From Boesenbergia rotunda (taxonomy: Eukaryota > Streptophyta > Magnoliopsida > Zingiberales > Zingiberaceae): DNA of 64,000 bases. Below are positions 1-11,596 of this stretch, in pieces. The notes under the pieces are model-generated. The model was not told the DNA's origin. It was given only the letters and a program-made list of their open reading frames with translations, and did not search any database. The DNA is taken from the NCBI GenBank assembly GCA_024364735.1, contig JAGFNQ010002581.1, forward strand, positions 62,001 through 126,000, in the 5' to 3' direction. A program made the translations under genes and the position numbers. Within the stretch, counting starts at the first letter, position 1. Every line of letters starts with the position of its first letter.

Positions 1-69
1 ACTTTTAAGTAAGTAAGTTAGACAAGGATGACTTTATTCATAATATCGTGTAAACATGAACTAAGCTCT

Positions 70-104
<35 letters not shown>

Positions 105-984
105 GATCAACAAGGTAACAGGCGTATCTGAGATGATCGACTTGGTTTCAGGAAAATTCCCACTGATTTTCAGGATAAATCAGGAAACACTCGCGACAGA
201 CAATTTAGAAGTTTAGCGTCTCAAAATTCATACCCTATTTGAATAAAAAAATCTGATAAAATACACTTATTTATATAGATTGCACTATTATATGTAATTT
301 TATCATATATTATAAAAATTTATTTTTGTTATTTAAATTTATGACCTGTACTCTGACGTTTTATTATTATTATTTTTTATTATTTTACTATTTAATTAAA
401 CTTCTAAATTCTTTATTAATTAACTGCCAATTCGTGTGATGAAACTTAAAATTAAATTATATTAATATTTTTGTTTTTCTTCGAAAAAACTTTTTCAAAA
501 CCTATTAATAATTTCAACTTCTTATCCTTAAATTTTAAAAATTTTAAAAATAAAATCACAAATCTTAAAATTACAAATTCAAAAGATAAATTTATAATTA
601 TAAATCTTAAATTAATCAAAAATTAAAATTTTAAAAAAAATTTATTAAATTAATAAAATATTAATTTTAATTTGAAATTATATTTTAAAATTTTTAAAAT
701 TAAGATTTAAAATTTTAATTAAATAATTTCTCATTTTAGATTAAATGAAATTTATATTACACGTGAGCGGGATGTTAGTTATTATTATAATAGTATCCAT
801 ACATGGAGCCCTAATTCAAAATTTTAAAAATTAAAAAATTGCAGCCTACATTTTTTTGATTGGGTGTGAATCATTACTCCAAATTTTCATCAATATTGCC
901 ACGTGGAAGAATCAAAGTCGAAGTCAACTTTTTAATGCTCCCGTATTGTATTCCGGTTAGTACTCCTCCTAATTTATCATCTTC
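1..984. other. AT-rich intergenic DNA
   Basis: No coding potential is recognised. The stretch is very AT-rich, with an (AT)n run at about 70-97 and long A/T homopolymer-rich tracts from 240 to 760. It is probably decayed repeat sequence. Confidence 0.6.
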
Positions 985-1420
985 ATCTTAATTTTAAGAC
1001 GGATTGATTATAAAGATGATAATGTATCAAATTCGGATCAGATTCTATATTCTTCGTATCTATACCTATCAGATATCGAATATCTATATCTATTAAAGAA
1101 TCGGATATCTTGTATATTAATATTTTTTTTTCTTTTTATCCAACTATATTATTTAACAAAAGTACATTATAATTAATATTAAAATTAAATATATATATAA
1201 CTATAATTTTAAAAATAGATTAAATATATATATAATTTATTTCTAACATTAATATAAATTGTTAGTAGGTTTTAGAATTTTTTTTTTAATGTATATATAT
1301 ATATTTTTTATTTAATCGGATATTCGAATCGGATATTGATTATTAATAATTTTTCTATATCCATTTTTATTCGGGTTGGATATCGAATTTTTCGTCGAAT
1401 TCGGACGAAATTCCATCACT
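985..1420. repeat. Dispersed AT-rich repeat, copy 1
   Basis: This block is rich in variants of GGATATCGAAT/ATATCCGA. Its right part, read in reverse complement, aligns by eye with 40240-40300: both contain a CAAATTC/CGAATTC, then GAAAAATT(T/C)GATATCC series. The two blocks look like inverted copies of one dispersed non-coding family. Class and exact ends are unknown. Confidence 0.45.
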
Positions 1421-1704
1421 GATTGACGGAGATGTTAGAAGGGAACGAATCAACTTTATAGATGACCGATAGTTCTCGTTGAGCTTCTACTTGTCTACAA
1501 TAAACCCGCAGTTTTACCCGACTTTAAACGGCCCTAGAGTATGGGTCCCATCAACGTCCACCTTTCATTTTTCAGCTCCCGGCCAGCCGCGCCCTTCCAT
1601 AATTCTTATTTTCATTTTATCGCTAAAGCATTTTTTTTTCTTCCTTTTTCTTCCTCCGCCCTCTCGATGCTTCCGCAGATGCCGCGAGCTCCGACGGCGG
1701 CGGC

Positions 1705-3900
1705 ATGGCGAGCTCTGACGCGGTGCGGCGGCTTGGGAGGCGGGTGAAGCCCTTCGAGCGCGTGGCGCTTTGGGGGATGTTATTCGCGAGCTTCTCCCTT
1801 ATCGCCGTTTTTCTGCTTCGGGTCGCGCGCTCCGATCACTACGATCTCGTGCTGGGAGAGAGCGCGGCGGAGGCGGAGGCGGAGGCGGAGGCGGCGGCGG
1901 GATCCAGAGGAGTTGGCTGGACGTGCGATTGGTTCGAGGGGGAGTGGGCGTGGGACGAAGGCTACCCCCTCTACGACTCGGCCGCCTGCCCGTTCTTGGA
2001 CCATGGATTCCGCTGCTCGGAGAACGGGAGGCCCGACCGTATGTACAGCAAGTGGCGTTGGCAACCCGCTCGCTGCCATCTCCCAAGGTCAGCCATGTCT
2101 TTTCCCTGGATAGCCGCCAAAATCTTACTCTCCTTCCTTGTTAATTGTGAGGATTCACAGTCAATCTAACTTTATCATGTTCTTGCCCTAAATCCTGATA
2201 GATACGGTATTAAAGCTAATAATTGTGTGGTTTACATACTGTAATCCAGAATTGCATTCTCTATTTTGTACTTTTGAACTTGAATTCAATTGCAATGACT
2301 TTTGAAATTCAATGAAATGTATATGAAGTTCTTGCTTCTCTTCTAACTTTCCTCTATTTTACTTAGAATTCAGTCATCGATTAGTTAACTATAGAAGTAG
2401 GTTTTGTTTTCATGAAGAAAGGATCTGAAGTTATAGAACCGATTTCTGAATTCCTTGTATCTTATTTGTTTGTCTAGATTTGATTCCAAAAATATGCTGG
2501 AGAAGCTAAGGAACCGAAGACTAGTTTTTGTGGGTGATTCAATTGGAAGAAATCAGTGGGAGTCTCTCCTGTGCATGCTCTCGATGGCTGTTCCAAACAA
2601 GAGCTCAATCTATGAAGTCAATGGAAGCCCGATAACGAAGCATACAGGTTTCCTAGTGTTTAAATTTGAGGATTACAACTGCACCGTGGAGTATTATAGA
2701 TCACCGTTTCTCGTGCCACGGACTCGAGCTCCGGTTGGCACGCCTGAACAAGTAAAGACAACTCTCAGACTGGATGTGTTGGATTGGACATCAAATAGAT
2801 GGAAGGATGCCAACATTCTTGTCTTCAACACTGGGCACTGGTGGAACTATGGGAAGACGATAAGAGAGTAATCATTTAATCAAATTTAGGCTCTGATACG
2901 CATGTTTCCGTTTCTTGTTTCTACCTTAGGAATATGCAACATTGTGACATATTTTTATCATGTTCATTTGATAAAACTGTGAATGTTTTTAGGGGTTGCT
3001 ATTTTCGAGAAGGAAATCAAGTGAAGATGAATATGAGTGTGGATGATGCTTATCAGATGACAATTCATACTTTGTTTCGGTGGATTCGTAAAGAAGTCAA
3101 TAGAAGTAAGACACAAGTCGTGTTTCGAACATATGCTCCAGTTCATTTCAGGTAATCAACCAATTAGTTACACTCCATCGCTTTTCTTTTGTCTCACCAT
3201 TAACTGCTCAAGGATTGTCATATAAGCGCTCAAATCTATTCTTGAATTAAACAAACAATGTGACTAACTGTAGTTTCTTTTATAAAAGAATTCAATCCTC
3301 ATTTTTCTCCAACTACCGGGCATTCTAAGAAGGTTGTGAATTGTGAAATCATTATCTTAAAGCTTCCTAAGCAAACAATTAGGGCTTATTGTAGCACAGA
3401 TTACAATACTGTTTCATGTAATCATATCGTCAAGTTATCGTAACACAGATTGCATTACTGTTTTGAGTTGGTTATGCTTATTCGTATGACTTGTGAAATG
3501 CTACATTGCTTTGTGCAGAGGTGGTAACTGGAGAACAGGAGGGAATTGTCACTTAGAAACTCTGCCAGATTCAGTACACCAGCTATCACTGAAGCCATGG
3601 CTACATTTCCTGAAACCATTTCAGACTGTGATGCCGGAGAATTCTACCGCGACCGAACTAGACCTTGATCTACTCAATGTGACACAAATGACAGCCTCAA
3701 GAAAAGATGGGCATTTATAGATCTATTACCTCAGTTCTTCACGGCCATCTCTTCACAGGCAGGACTGCAGCCACTGGTGCTTACCTGGTGTCCCAGATGC
3801 TTGGAATGAGCTGCTTTATGCCCTCTTCGTGCGACGGGAATCCTGGTATCGTGACCGCGCGGCTATTGTTGGGAACTCGAGAGTAAAGCTAAGAATGTAA
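1705..3900 (+). CDS. Trichome birefringence-like (TBL) O-acetyltransferase with in-frame TAG
   Basis: Exons by GT-AG and phase: 1705-2087, 2478-2867, 2993-3151, 3519-3900. The family comprises Golgi type II membrane O-acetyltransferases of wall polysaccharides. Seen: an N-terminal hydrophobic anchor (about residues 20-40), the TBL domain with its CDWFEGEWAWDEGYPLY stretch, and the GDS esterase motif (VFVGDSIGRNQW, residues about 147-149). In exon 4, codon 378 is TAG (3718-3720). Past it, the same frame continues for 59 codons to TAA at 3898-3900 and holds the second catalytic motif, DCSHWCLPGVPDAWNELLYA (D393, H396). The TAG sits where relatives usually have Ser in a GHLS-YYL stretch, so one base change could have created it. 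As written, the product is 377 residues without DxxH, hence probably inactive; read through, it is 436 amino acids, normal for the family. TBL8-11-type subgroup is a guess. Confidence 0.85.
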
Positions 3901-4263
3901 AGCTCTTCAAACCATCTTTTGTGCACTCAATAAAGATGGGCTATGGTGTAGCGTTCGATCCCTAGCCTAGTTACGGCGCATTTTGTAGGAATTTTTCCTC
4001 CAAATGGGGCGCGAACCCTGGGACGTTGGGCTTCTAGACTGCCTACCACGAGCGCTTCCTGATTTACCCTGGTAATCGGTGAGAAACTTTCGTGGGATCG
4101 GGCCGGTCACCCTAGGTTAAATTTGTCTGCTATTTGGTTCATCGAAAAAAAAATAAAGATGAGGATGTGATCATGGAACTCAATGATCATCGCAATTTCG
4201 AGCTATGTTCGAGTTACGAGGAGGTTTGATAATAAGAATGTAAAGCTCTTCAAACCATCTTTT
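3891..4263. repeat. 30-bp direct repeat flanking a SINE-containing insertion
   Basis: A perfect 30-bp direct repeat beginning AAGAATGTAAAGCTC lies at 3891-3920 and again at 4234-4263. The first copy contains the TAA that would end the full-length TBL frame. The roughly 313 bp between holds a SINE-like sequence. The repeat is longer than usual SINE target duplications, and non-SINE bases lie on both sides, so the insertion may have been compound. Confidence 0.7.
3938..4156 (+). mobile_element. tRNA-type SINE, copy A (internally deleted head)
   Basis: The body (GGGCTTCTAGACTGCC, then CGAGCGCTTCCTGATTTA) is shared with copies at 13145, 38549, 39857 and 63820. The head goes from an A-box-like CTATGGTGTAGCG straight to a B-box-like TTCGATCC, missing about 35 bp compared with the full copy at 38549. 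It ends in an A-rich tail. It lies in the 3' flank of the TBL gene. Confidence 0.75.
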
Positions 4264-5160
4264 TGTTGTTATGTAGTAGAATCAACGGTAAATTGTCATT
4301 AAATCTCCAATAGCCTTTTGAACTTTGCAATTATTTCCCACACAAATTTTTCTTTATTTTTACTCCCTGATAGATTTGAGTATAAAAGGGAGAAAAAAGT
4401 GAAACTTGAGTATAAAAGAGTGAAAATTGAGTACAGGGTTATTGATGTTGTGGATGCAAATTGTCATATTCAGTTTTCTAACTTTTATACTCAATTTTTT
4501 TAAATAATACTCACTAAACATCACATCAGGGATTGGATGCAAAGAAACGTTTGGGTAAGGATTGCATGTAAAATTGACTTGGTAAATGGGGAGTTTAGGA
4601 AAATTTATCCTAGAATCAAAGGTAAATAGCATTTTTACATGTAAATACTTGTAAAGAGACCTCAAACTCTCCCTGTTAACTATTTTTTTTCCATAATAAA
4701 ATTTATTTGTCTTTACATTGTTTACCCTTCTTGTTCTTGATTTGAATGTCGATAAAATATGTTTATCGAGCTCAAAGGTTTTTTTGTTCTAGTTTGAATC
4801 TCGTTCTTTTTTTTTCTATACATTGTTTAATGTTCATGGCATTTGGTGCGGCCATAATTATCAATATTTAATATTTAAAATTCATTTTAAATATTTCTAG
4901 TTTATCATTAAAATAAGCATTGTTTCTAATTAAAATACTTTTTTTAAATTACTATTAAATTTAAAATAAAAAATATTCAAAAATTTTAACATTAATAAAA
5001 CCTTAAGCTTTTTTAGTTACTAATCCTACAAATATTTTAAAATTTTATCTTTATATTTTTGAAATCTAGTCTTGGGGTGGATTTGCTCTGTGAATCCGAT
5101 AACTGGTGCATTTCGAAAACTCAAAACCCGGCCCGATAAGGAGCATAAAACCCTAGTTAT
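4264..5160. other. Intergenic AT-rich DNA and upstream region of the next gene
   Basis: No gene is seen. The sequence becomes AT-rich to about 5060. Near 5147-5158 an AAAACCCTAG (telo-box-like) motif precedes CT-rich sequence that looks like the 5' leader of the downstream gene. Confidence 0.5.
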
Positions 5161-5608
5161 AACCGACCTTTTGACTCTTGTCCCTCTTCCTCATCCCACT
5201 CCGTCAACACTCGTCGCTCTTCTCTCTGCTCTCTAGCATTGATCTCTCTCCCTGCTTCCTTCCCCATCAGATCGCTATTAGCTCTACTTCCGTATTTGCG
5301 GTGGGATTACGGCTGTGGTGGAAGGTAGATGGCGGAATCATGCGATCGAAGTGCTTTGGTAGGCAGATGATGTGCGGAACCCTATTGAGTTGACTGTCTG
5401 AGGTCTCTTTTCTTTTGTCCTCACTGCAATTCTTTGATTTACTGTTCGATTTCATATTTGATATATTAAAAAGTCGAGTGCGGTGATGGTAGAATCTCCC
5501 GTGTTTATTCTGTTGATGTATTTGCGAAATGTTTTGTTTTTATCTTCCTCATGCAGGTTTCTCGACATTTTGTAGGCTCTTAGCAGAGATTTTAAAGGTT
5601 TTTTCAGC

Positions 5609-8600
5609 ATGCAGGGCCTAAGTACTAGTTGTATTCAGCAAAGGTTTCCTCTAATTAGATGTTCTGATTCTAATGCCAAGAAGTCTGAACGACGAAGAAA
5701 GACAAGAGAGGAAAGGAGAACGATGGTGGAGTCATTTATCGACAAGTACTCATTCTTTCCTTGTTACTGGATTTCTCATTGTCAGTAAAGCAATTTGTCT
5801 CTAGTTCTTTCTATTACTTTGTTTGCATTACTCTTGAATTTGTATTTTCTAGAATGAAAATTTATTTTCAATCACCTATTGCCTTTTTTCTCCCTTCATC
5901 AAGTGTTGAATGAATATAATCCTTACGAGAATTGGGAATACCCCGTTAAAATGTCCCAAGATCCACATGTATGAATTCACAAGCCTGAATGATCAAATCC
6001 TCTTTTAATTGTTAGGATCAATGTCTGTTCTAGTTGTTTATTAGAAAAATGAAACCCATATATTAGGAATCGATGATGGCAATCAGAACCAAATATTTTA
6101 TCAGAATGAGAGAGAGAGTGCAAGCGACCAAGAATTAATCACTATCATTGTAACTATTGTTTTGTGGTCAAAAGCATGGGAAAGCAAGGCTTTGCAATGT
6201 TTACTGAGTTTCTTAATGTGGTACATATTTTTGAGCAATTATCATAAATAAATACAGACATCTATTTTTTTTTCATCCACAATTTGAATCATCTATTTGT
6301 TTATGGAAACTTTTATACTATTTAAAAACATGAAGATGAATGCCTATTCTTTCTGCAAAATTTTGCTTTTAAATACTGGGAGAGTTAGCATTCCTGGAGT
6401 TTTTTTTTATTGATGATTTTTCATTAAATGTCTTTATATTATCATAGTCAAAATGAAGTTGTTTCATATCCTATTACAAATGTGCTATCAGATACCGATT
6501 GTCAAATCAGGGTAAATTCCCTTCTCTTAATATGACACACAAGGAAGTTGGTGGATCGTTCTACATAGTTAGGGAAATTGTTAGAGACTTAATCCAGGAA
6601 AATCGGGTGCTGGGTCCCGGTAGTCCAAGTATGAAACTACTCACTCTCAAAGATTGCTTGGAAGAACATGAGACTGAATTGTATACCATGGATTCTGAGA
6701 ATGAATTATCTGAGTTATCCATTGGACTTCCCATTGATGCGAAGCAGAAAGAAACATTTTCTCACCCATGTGGTGTCAAAGATACTGATGAATTTATGGC
6801 ACTTGAGAATAAGGATCTATTTGTATGTGAACAGGAATCTCGGATGGTATTCTCACATGTGATAGGTCATGGATTTGACCATCTACAACAGAACACCTGC
6901 GGTGCAAAGGAGCATGATAATTTAGTCGCATATGAGTTTGATGAAGCGAACAAAAGAGAGCTATCGATTCAGATAGAAGTCAGTCATGAAATTAGTGCAG
7001 AAGTTCAAGGGGATATAGAAAGATTCAATAATCATACGGTTGAACAACCAAAACCTTTGTGTGGGACTTTGTCTCCTGCTGCTGAAGATCAGCTGGTGCT
7101 GCCTGTAGATGTGAAGGAGGATTGTAATAGCCTTCCAGAGTCAGCAGACAAATTTACAAAAATCAATGAAAGTCATATGGCTGCTAGACTACCAGAAGAG
7201 GAGAACTCTCTGAACTCATTGAATTCTGATCCTTTTTTCCATGATGTAGGAGTTGCTTCATTCTTATCTTTTGCCACTAAGAGTGATTTGGAATCAGTGT
7301 GCTTGGTAAAAGACAATATCGTTAAATCCAATGATTCTTTATCAAGGGAACAGAAATTGTCACATTTGCAAATTGATACACTTTCCAATGCAAATGTAAG
7401 AGAGCTCATAAAAGATGACTCTTCTGGATTAGATGGAGAAGCAAGCCTTACATCCGTGTCACAAAGTTTGCTTGTCCCTTCATCTGCCACTTCAGCGTCT
7501 GAGGTCAGTTTTACAATAATTCTACTTTTGTGATTTTTCTGGTTATATGATTCTTCAATGTCTTTATCATTGTTTTTTCAAAATAGTTTCTCCAAGATTT
7601 AGGTATATCAGCAGTTCAGGATTGTTTGATTGAAGTCATTGTTTAACTTGTGTTAATAGGACTTTGTCCAGTTTGAGAATAACCTCTTAAAAAGTGGAGG
7701 GAGAGAGTAAAATAGTACACAGCTGATCGAAGAAAAGGAGATGCAGTAATAAAAATAATTTATGGGATAAGATTGTATATTATTGGCCAACAACCTGCAG
7801 GAGGAAGAGGTAGTAAACTAGTGGGCTGTGGAAAAAGAGCAAGAGAAAAGAAACTAGTATACAGGAGTTTTTTTTGTAGCAGACTTCAATATCCTACATT
7901 TTGTTACTCTGAGCATATGTTGAGGTTTCCTAATTATTAGGGTGTCTCCCATCTGTACTTTTGACCATAATAAGATTCAATTCTGTACCAATAAAATAGA
8001 TACGAGTGCAACTCAAAATTTGAATCTGACATGTCTAAGTAGCATAAAAGCTATATATGAATGAAATCATTGGCCATGACAGATTTGCAGAATATATATG
8101 AACGAAATCATCTAAGAATGGGGGCAAAATCCTGCATAAATGGGGGTCTCTTGTGTCCGAGTGTCAACTTAAGTGTGTCTCGTAGTGTAGTTTCGGGAAC
8201 TACATTAGTTATGAGTTTCGCACGTGGAGTCCCTATGTCGTTGCCCTCGAGTGTCAATGCTGATAAACAGCAGAAAACTTGTGGGATGGTACAAGTAGAG
8301 GAGAGAGACACATGTAACTTGTCTGACCTCTGGTGCTTTTATCGGATTCATGTATATTCAATTTGTCTGACCTATGTCGTGCATCCGTTGGAAGTCTGAA
8401 ATAGTACTTTTATCAAAGGAGTTTCTTCTACCTAGGTTTCTTTTTCAAATGCATATATTTTATCCGAGTTAATGTTTCGGCAACCGTAAACTAAATCAAT
8501 GAATTGTTTCTGCAGGAACCTAGTATGCCTCAGGTTCATGTTATGGATACCACCAAGCACGAAGCCAAATGTGCTTTAGTTGAGCCACTTTTTCCAAGGA

Positions 8601-9239
8601 TGGAAGAAGAAGCCGCAATGATATCGACTGCTGAGGATGAAAATGATAGTAGCACTAAGGACATGGGTACCTCTTCCAGCAGGTAAAGCTTGACACAAGT
8701 TTAATGTCTTAAAATAATGTCTGCAATCTGTTTAATAATTGGAGCAGCAAGATTTTGGAAAAAGAAAAAAAATATCTGGACGTTAACTTTTAAGTTACTT
8801 TGCAATAGAGACATTTTATAGTGAGAAGAATTGAATCGACAGCGTTTGAAAATAGTGTGGAATGTATAAGGGTCGAGGATGATGAACTTAATTGATTTAG
8901 AATATTTATAAGGAATGTAATTTTAGATTTAAGTAGGTGATTATAAATAGGTATGACAAAATGGCTTGAGGATGACAATGGCGACCTAGTAGATCATCAA
9001 AATTGAAAACAAAGGAGTGGCAGGTAAACTTGGACAAGAGAAGTTTATGGTTGAATTTCTTTTTAAAATGTTCATATTTTCATTGATTAAAAAAATCATT
9101 TATCATGATAGGCATTCATTTCTCACAATGTTACAGCAAGAATGCAAATGGCAGTGAAGAAATGCAATTGGAGAAGAATCCAGTGTGGGGTGCCATTAAA
9201 GCTTTTGTGAGCGCTTTCTTCAAGTTCTGGACGGAGTAG
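5609..9239 (+). CDS. Plant-specific protein with FPSLNMTHKEVGGSFY domain (AT3G52170-like, tentative)
   Basis: Exons: 5609-5745, 6492-7503, 8516-8682, 9137-9239. All junctions are GT-AG and the phases close, giving about 472 amino acids. The first residues (MQGLSTSCIQQRFPLIRC) look like an organelle-targeting leader, followed by a basic KKSERRRKTREERRTM block. The N-terminal conserved domain (FIDKYRLSNQGKFPSLNMTH, then GGSFYIVREIVRDLIQENRV) spans exons 1-2. The middle is acidic, low-complexity and poorly conserved. The C terminus ends NPVWGAIKAFVSAFFKFWTE, an amphipathic helix also typical of the family. I associate it from memory with Arabidopsis AT3G52170, annotated only as DNA-binding; the function is unknown. 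The ATG at 5609 follows an acceptor (TTTTCAG at 5601-5607), so an upstream 5'UTR exon around 5180-5400 is likely. Intron 2 is 1 kb long. Confidence 0.75.
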
Positions 9240-9640
9240 ATGTCTGATAATACAAATCGCCACAATCCTTCTTAAATCTGTAAGAGAAAAATACAATTGT
9301 TCCACCTATTCGTTTTTTGTTTTTGTTTTTTAATCTTGCACTTGAAGAAGAAGCTATTTGGAATTGTTCCTCTTACTTTGCCTGATGCATCTACATTGAT
9401 TATCAATTTGTTTCGTTTTACAAATAATAATATATGGAATCATTGACTAATATTAATATGTCTGAACAACCGGCCAAAGGAACAATCAGTAGAATATCAA
9501 TAAGAAATTAAATTCAGAAACACTTGCCAAACCATAAAGTGAAACATTGCAAGCGATTACCTTTCCCCAAGAAACAGTGATACGTTTATAGTTCACTTCT
9601 CCAAAGTCGCACAATTCCAAAAAGAGGCCTTGATTTCCTT
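9240..9640. other. 3' flank of preceding gene
   Basis: This is 3' UTR and intergenic sequence with a T-rich stretch at 9310-9330. No further gene is seen. Confidence 0.5.
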
Positions 9641-10200
9641 TACAATCGAATCCGGGACGGCGACGAGGCCCACCGGCTGCGACTGGAGATCTCGGAGCTG
9701 GCCACGCCCTACGGCACGTCGGGGCGGCGGTGGGGCCGCCGCACCGCCACCGCCTCCTCAGCTCCTCTCTTCCGCCTTCCAGGTCTTCAACAGCATCAGC
9801 CCTTTCATCAAGTTCTCCCACTTCACCGCCAACCAAGCCTTCGAGCTCGAGGACCGCGTCGACATCATCGACTTCGACTTCGACATCATGCAGGGCCTGC
9901 AGTGGCCGGGCCTCTTCCACATCCTCGCCTCCCGCCCCCTTGCGTGCGCCTCACCGGCGTCGGCGCCCCCCGACTCTCAACGCCGGCAAACGTCTCTCTG
10001 ACTTCGCCGACACCCTCGGCCTCCCCTTCGAGTTCGTCGCCGTGGCGGAGAAGGTCGGCAACCTCGACCCTAGCCGCCTCGGCGTCTCCTCCCACCGCGA
10101 GGCTGTCGCCGTCCACTGGCTCCGCCGCTCCGCAACTCCCTCTACGACGTCTCCGGCTGCGAGAACAACACGCTTCGGCTTCTCCGGCAGTACATTCACT
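9640..10200 (+). pseudogene. SCARECROW-like GRAS gene fragment, frameshifted
   Basis: Pieces of a GRAS domain closest to SCARECROW appear in order but in different frames: LEISELATPYGTS (about 9683-9721); then, after a gap of some 30 expected residues, AFQVFNSISPFIKFSHFTAN and DFDIMQGLQWPGLFHILASR (frame of 9630); VRLTGVGAP in a second frame; GKRLSDFADTLGLPFEF, AEKVGNLDPSRLG and REAVAVHWL in a third (frame of 9730); and NSLYDVSGCENNTLRLLRQ in another. At least three frameshifts and a deletion are needed, so it cannot make a GRAS protein. The fragment is GC-rich compared with its surroundings. A possible remnant of a second exon (LSPGAVPTLSQ) follows an acceptor-like TTCTGCAG at 10337-10344. 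Family known: GRAS transcription regulators of root radial patterning. Confidence 0.85.
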
Positions 10201-10580
10201 GAACATAATTATGTTCCTTATTTTTGGCATTTAGATTCGTGATAGGTTATCAAGAACTCTGTTCTTGGTCAACTCGTAATCATGATTCTATCAGACAAAA
10301 GCAATCGCCTATTTAACGCATCGCGGATTTCTCTGTTCTGCAGATTGTCGCCGGGGGCGGTCCCGACCCTCAGCCAACGTTATAACTTTGGCCATTTCCA
10401 CTCTCCCACTTGTATTAATTTGAAAAATTATATATATATATATATATATATTAAATAATTAATTAAATATCATAATCAAAATAGATAATTAAAAAAATTA
10501 TACGTCAGAGAACATTTTATATAATTTTTTAAAATAATTTATTCAACAATCAATATTATTTAAATTGTATTTTTTTTATT
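10201..10580. other. AT-rich spacer with (TA)n
   Basis: Holds a (TA)n run at about 10429-10450 and AT-rich sequence. Nothing coding is recognised apart from the possible GRAS exon-2 remnant near 10345. Confidence 0.5.
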
Positions 10581-10583
10581 TTT

Positions 10584-10880
10584 TTAAACAAAGTTACCAA
10601 TTATATATTTTTCTTGTATTTTTGAAACAAAATTATCAATTATGTTGTCGTAGGAGATATTTTTCAATATTTCTTTTTTTTTCAGGTAGATGATCATTAA
10701 GTCATTCAATCTCTCTTGAATTATTGTAATTCTCAAATAAAATTTTAATTTTAAAAAATTTCTTTCAATTGGTGCTAGGGTCACAGTTAGTAAATTTGAT
10801 AGATAACTACGATCATAGGAAAAATATTCCTTTTCAATGTAAATTCAAAAATTTTAATAGTCGTCCAAGATTTATTTATG
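10584..10880 (-). pseudogene. hAT transposase C-terminal (dimerisation) fragment
   Basis: On the minus strand the translation reads VIYQILLTVTLAPIERNFLK, then LRITIIQERLNDLMIIYLKK and ILKNISYDNIIDNFVSK. This matches the C-terminal hAT dimerisation region of ZMYM1/TTF-zinc-finger-type transposases, which typically read ASAERSFSKLKLIK, then RSTMSQERLNGLAILSIE. Only this end is present, and no zinc finger or catalytic region is seen beside it. It is a degraded remnant of an autonomous hAT element. Confidence 0.75.
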
Positions 10881-11596
10881 TCATATACTTTTAAAGGTAA
10901 CATCTCTTATAACTTTCGTAATTATAAAAATAGATCATGTGTATTAATAACAGACATATCATCCTTTTCTAAGAATATATTCAAGATTCACACAACTTCA
11001 TTGTGGCGGCAAGAATATGAGAGAGGGATTGGAGAGGGAGGGCATCGTGGTGACAAATGGGGCTTTTGCCCTAACTTTGTCGTTTGTTTTGAAAGTCGAC
11101 GAGAGAGGAGGCGGGGAGGAAAAATAGATTAAAAAATATTTTTAAAATATATTAATTTTGGAAGAAATATTAAACTTATTTTTATATATATATGGGCCCC
11201 ACTCAAAGTGGAGCCTTGGGCATGTGCCCTGCCTGCCCACCTCCAAGGCCCTCCCGTTCAACTCCTCAGCACTAGCTATGGCGAGGACCGCCCGGAGCGA
11301 CAGCAGCTGCTGCTGTCGCGGGAGATTCGCAACGTGCTGGCGGTGGGTGGCCCGGCGAGGTCAGGCTCCGCAACTGGCGAGAGAAGCTGAGGTAGTTGGC
11401 TTTGCGAGGGTTGCGCAGTGGTCGGGAAAAATGACACGCAGTAGCTTGGGCGAAAGGACCGGTGCTTGCTCACCGCTAGGCATGGAAAACTCAAATGTGT
11501 TATTTTTAAATAAAAAAAAAAATTGTGTGCGAAGTAATGTAATTATATATTATGAATTGAATAAAACATCTTATTTAGAGTTTTAATTATTAAAGA
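10881..11596. other. Spacer between hAT remnants
   Basis: No gene is recognised. A GA-rich patch lies at 11020-11125 and a GC-rich patch at 11200-11480. Open frames here have compositionally simple products and no family match. Confidence 0.45.

Noticed and set aside
1770..2144. Alternative open frames (both strands) over TBL exon 1
   Set aside because: They are GC-driven shadows of the real frame, with simple Gly/Pro/Arg composition and no family match.
8061..8399. Frame in intron 2 of the FPSLNMTHKEVGG gene as an extra exon
   Set aside because: The flanking exons already join in phase (7503 to 8516), and the frame shows no conserved residues.
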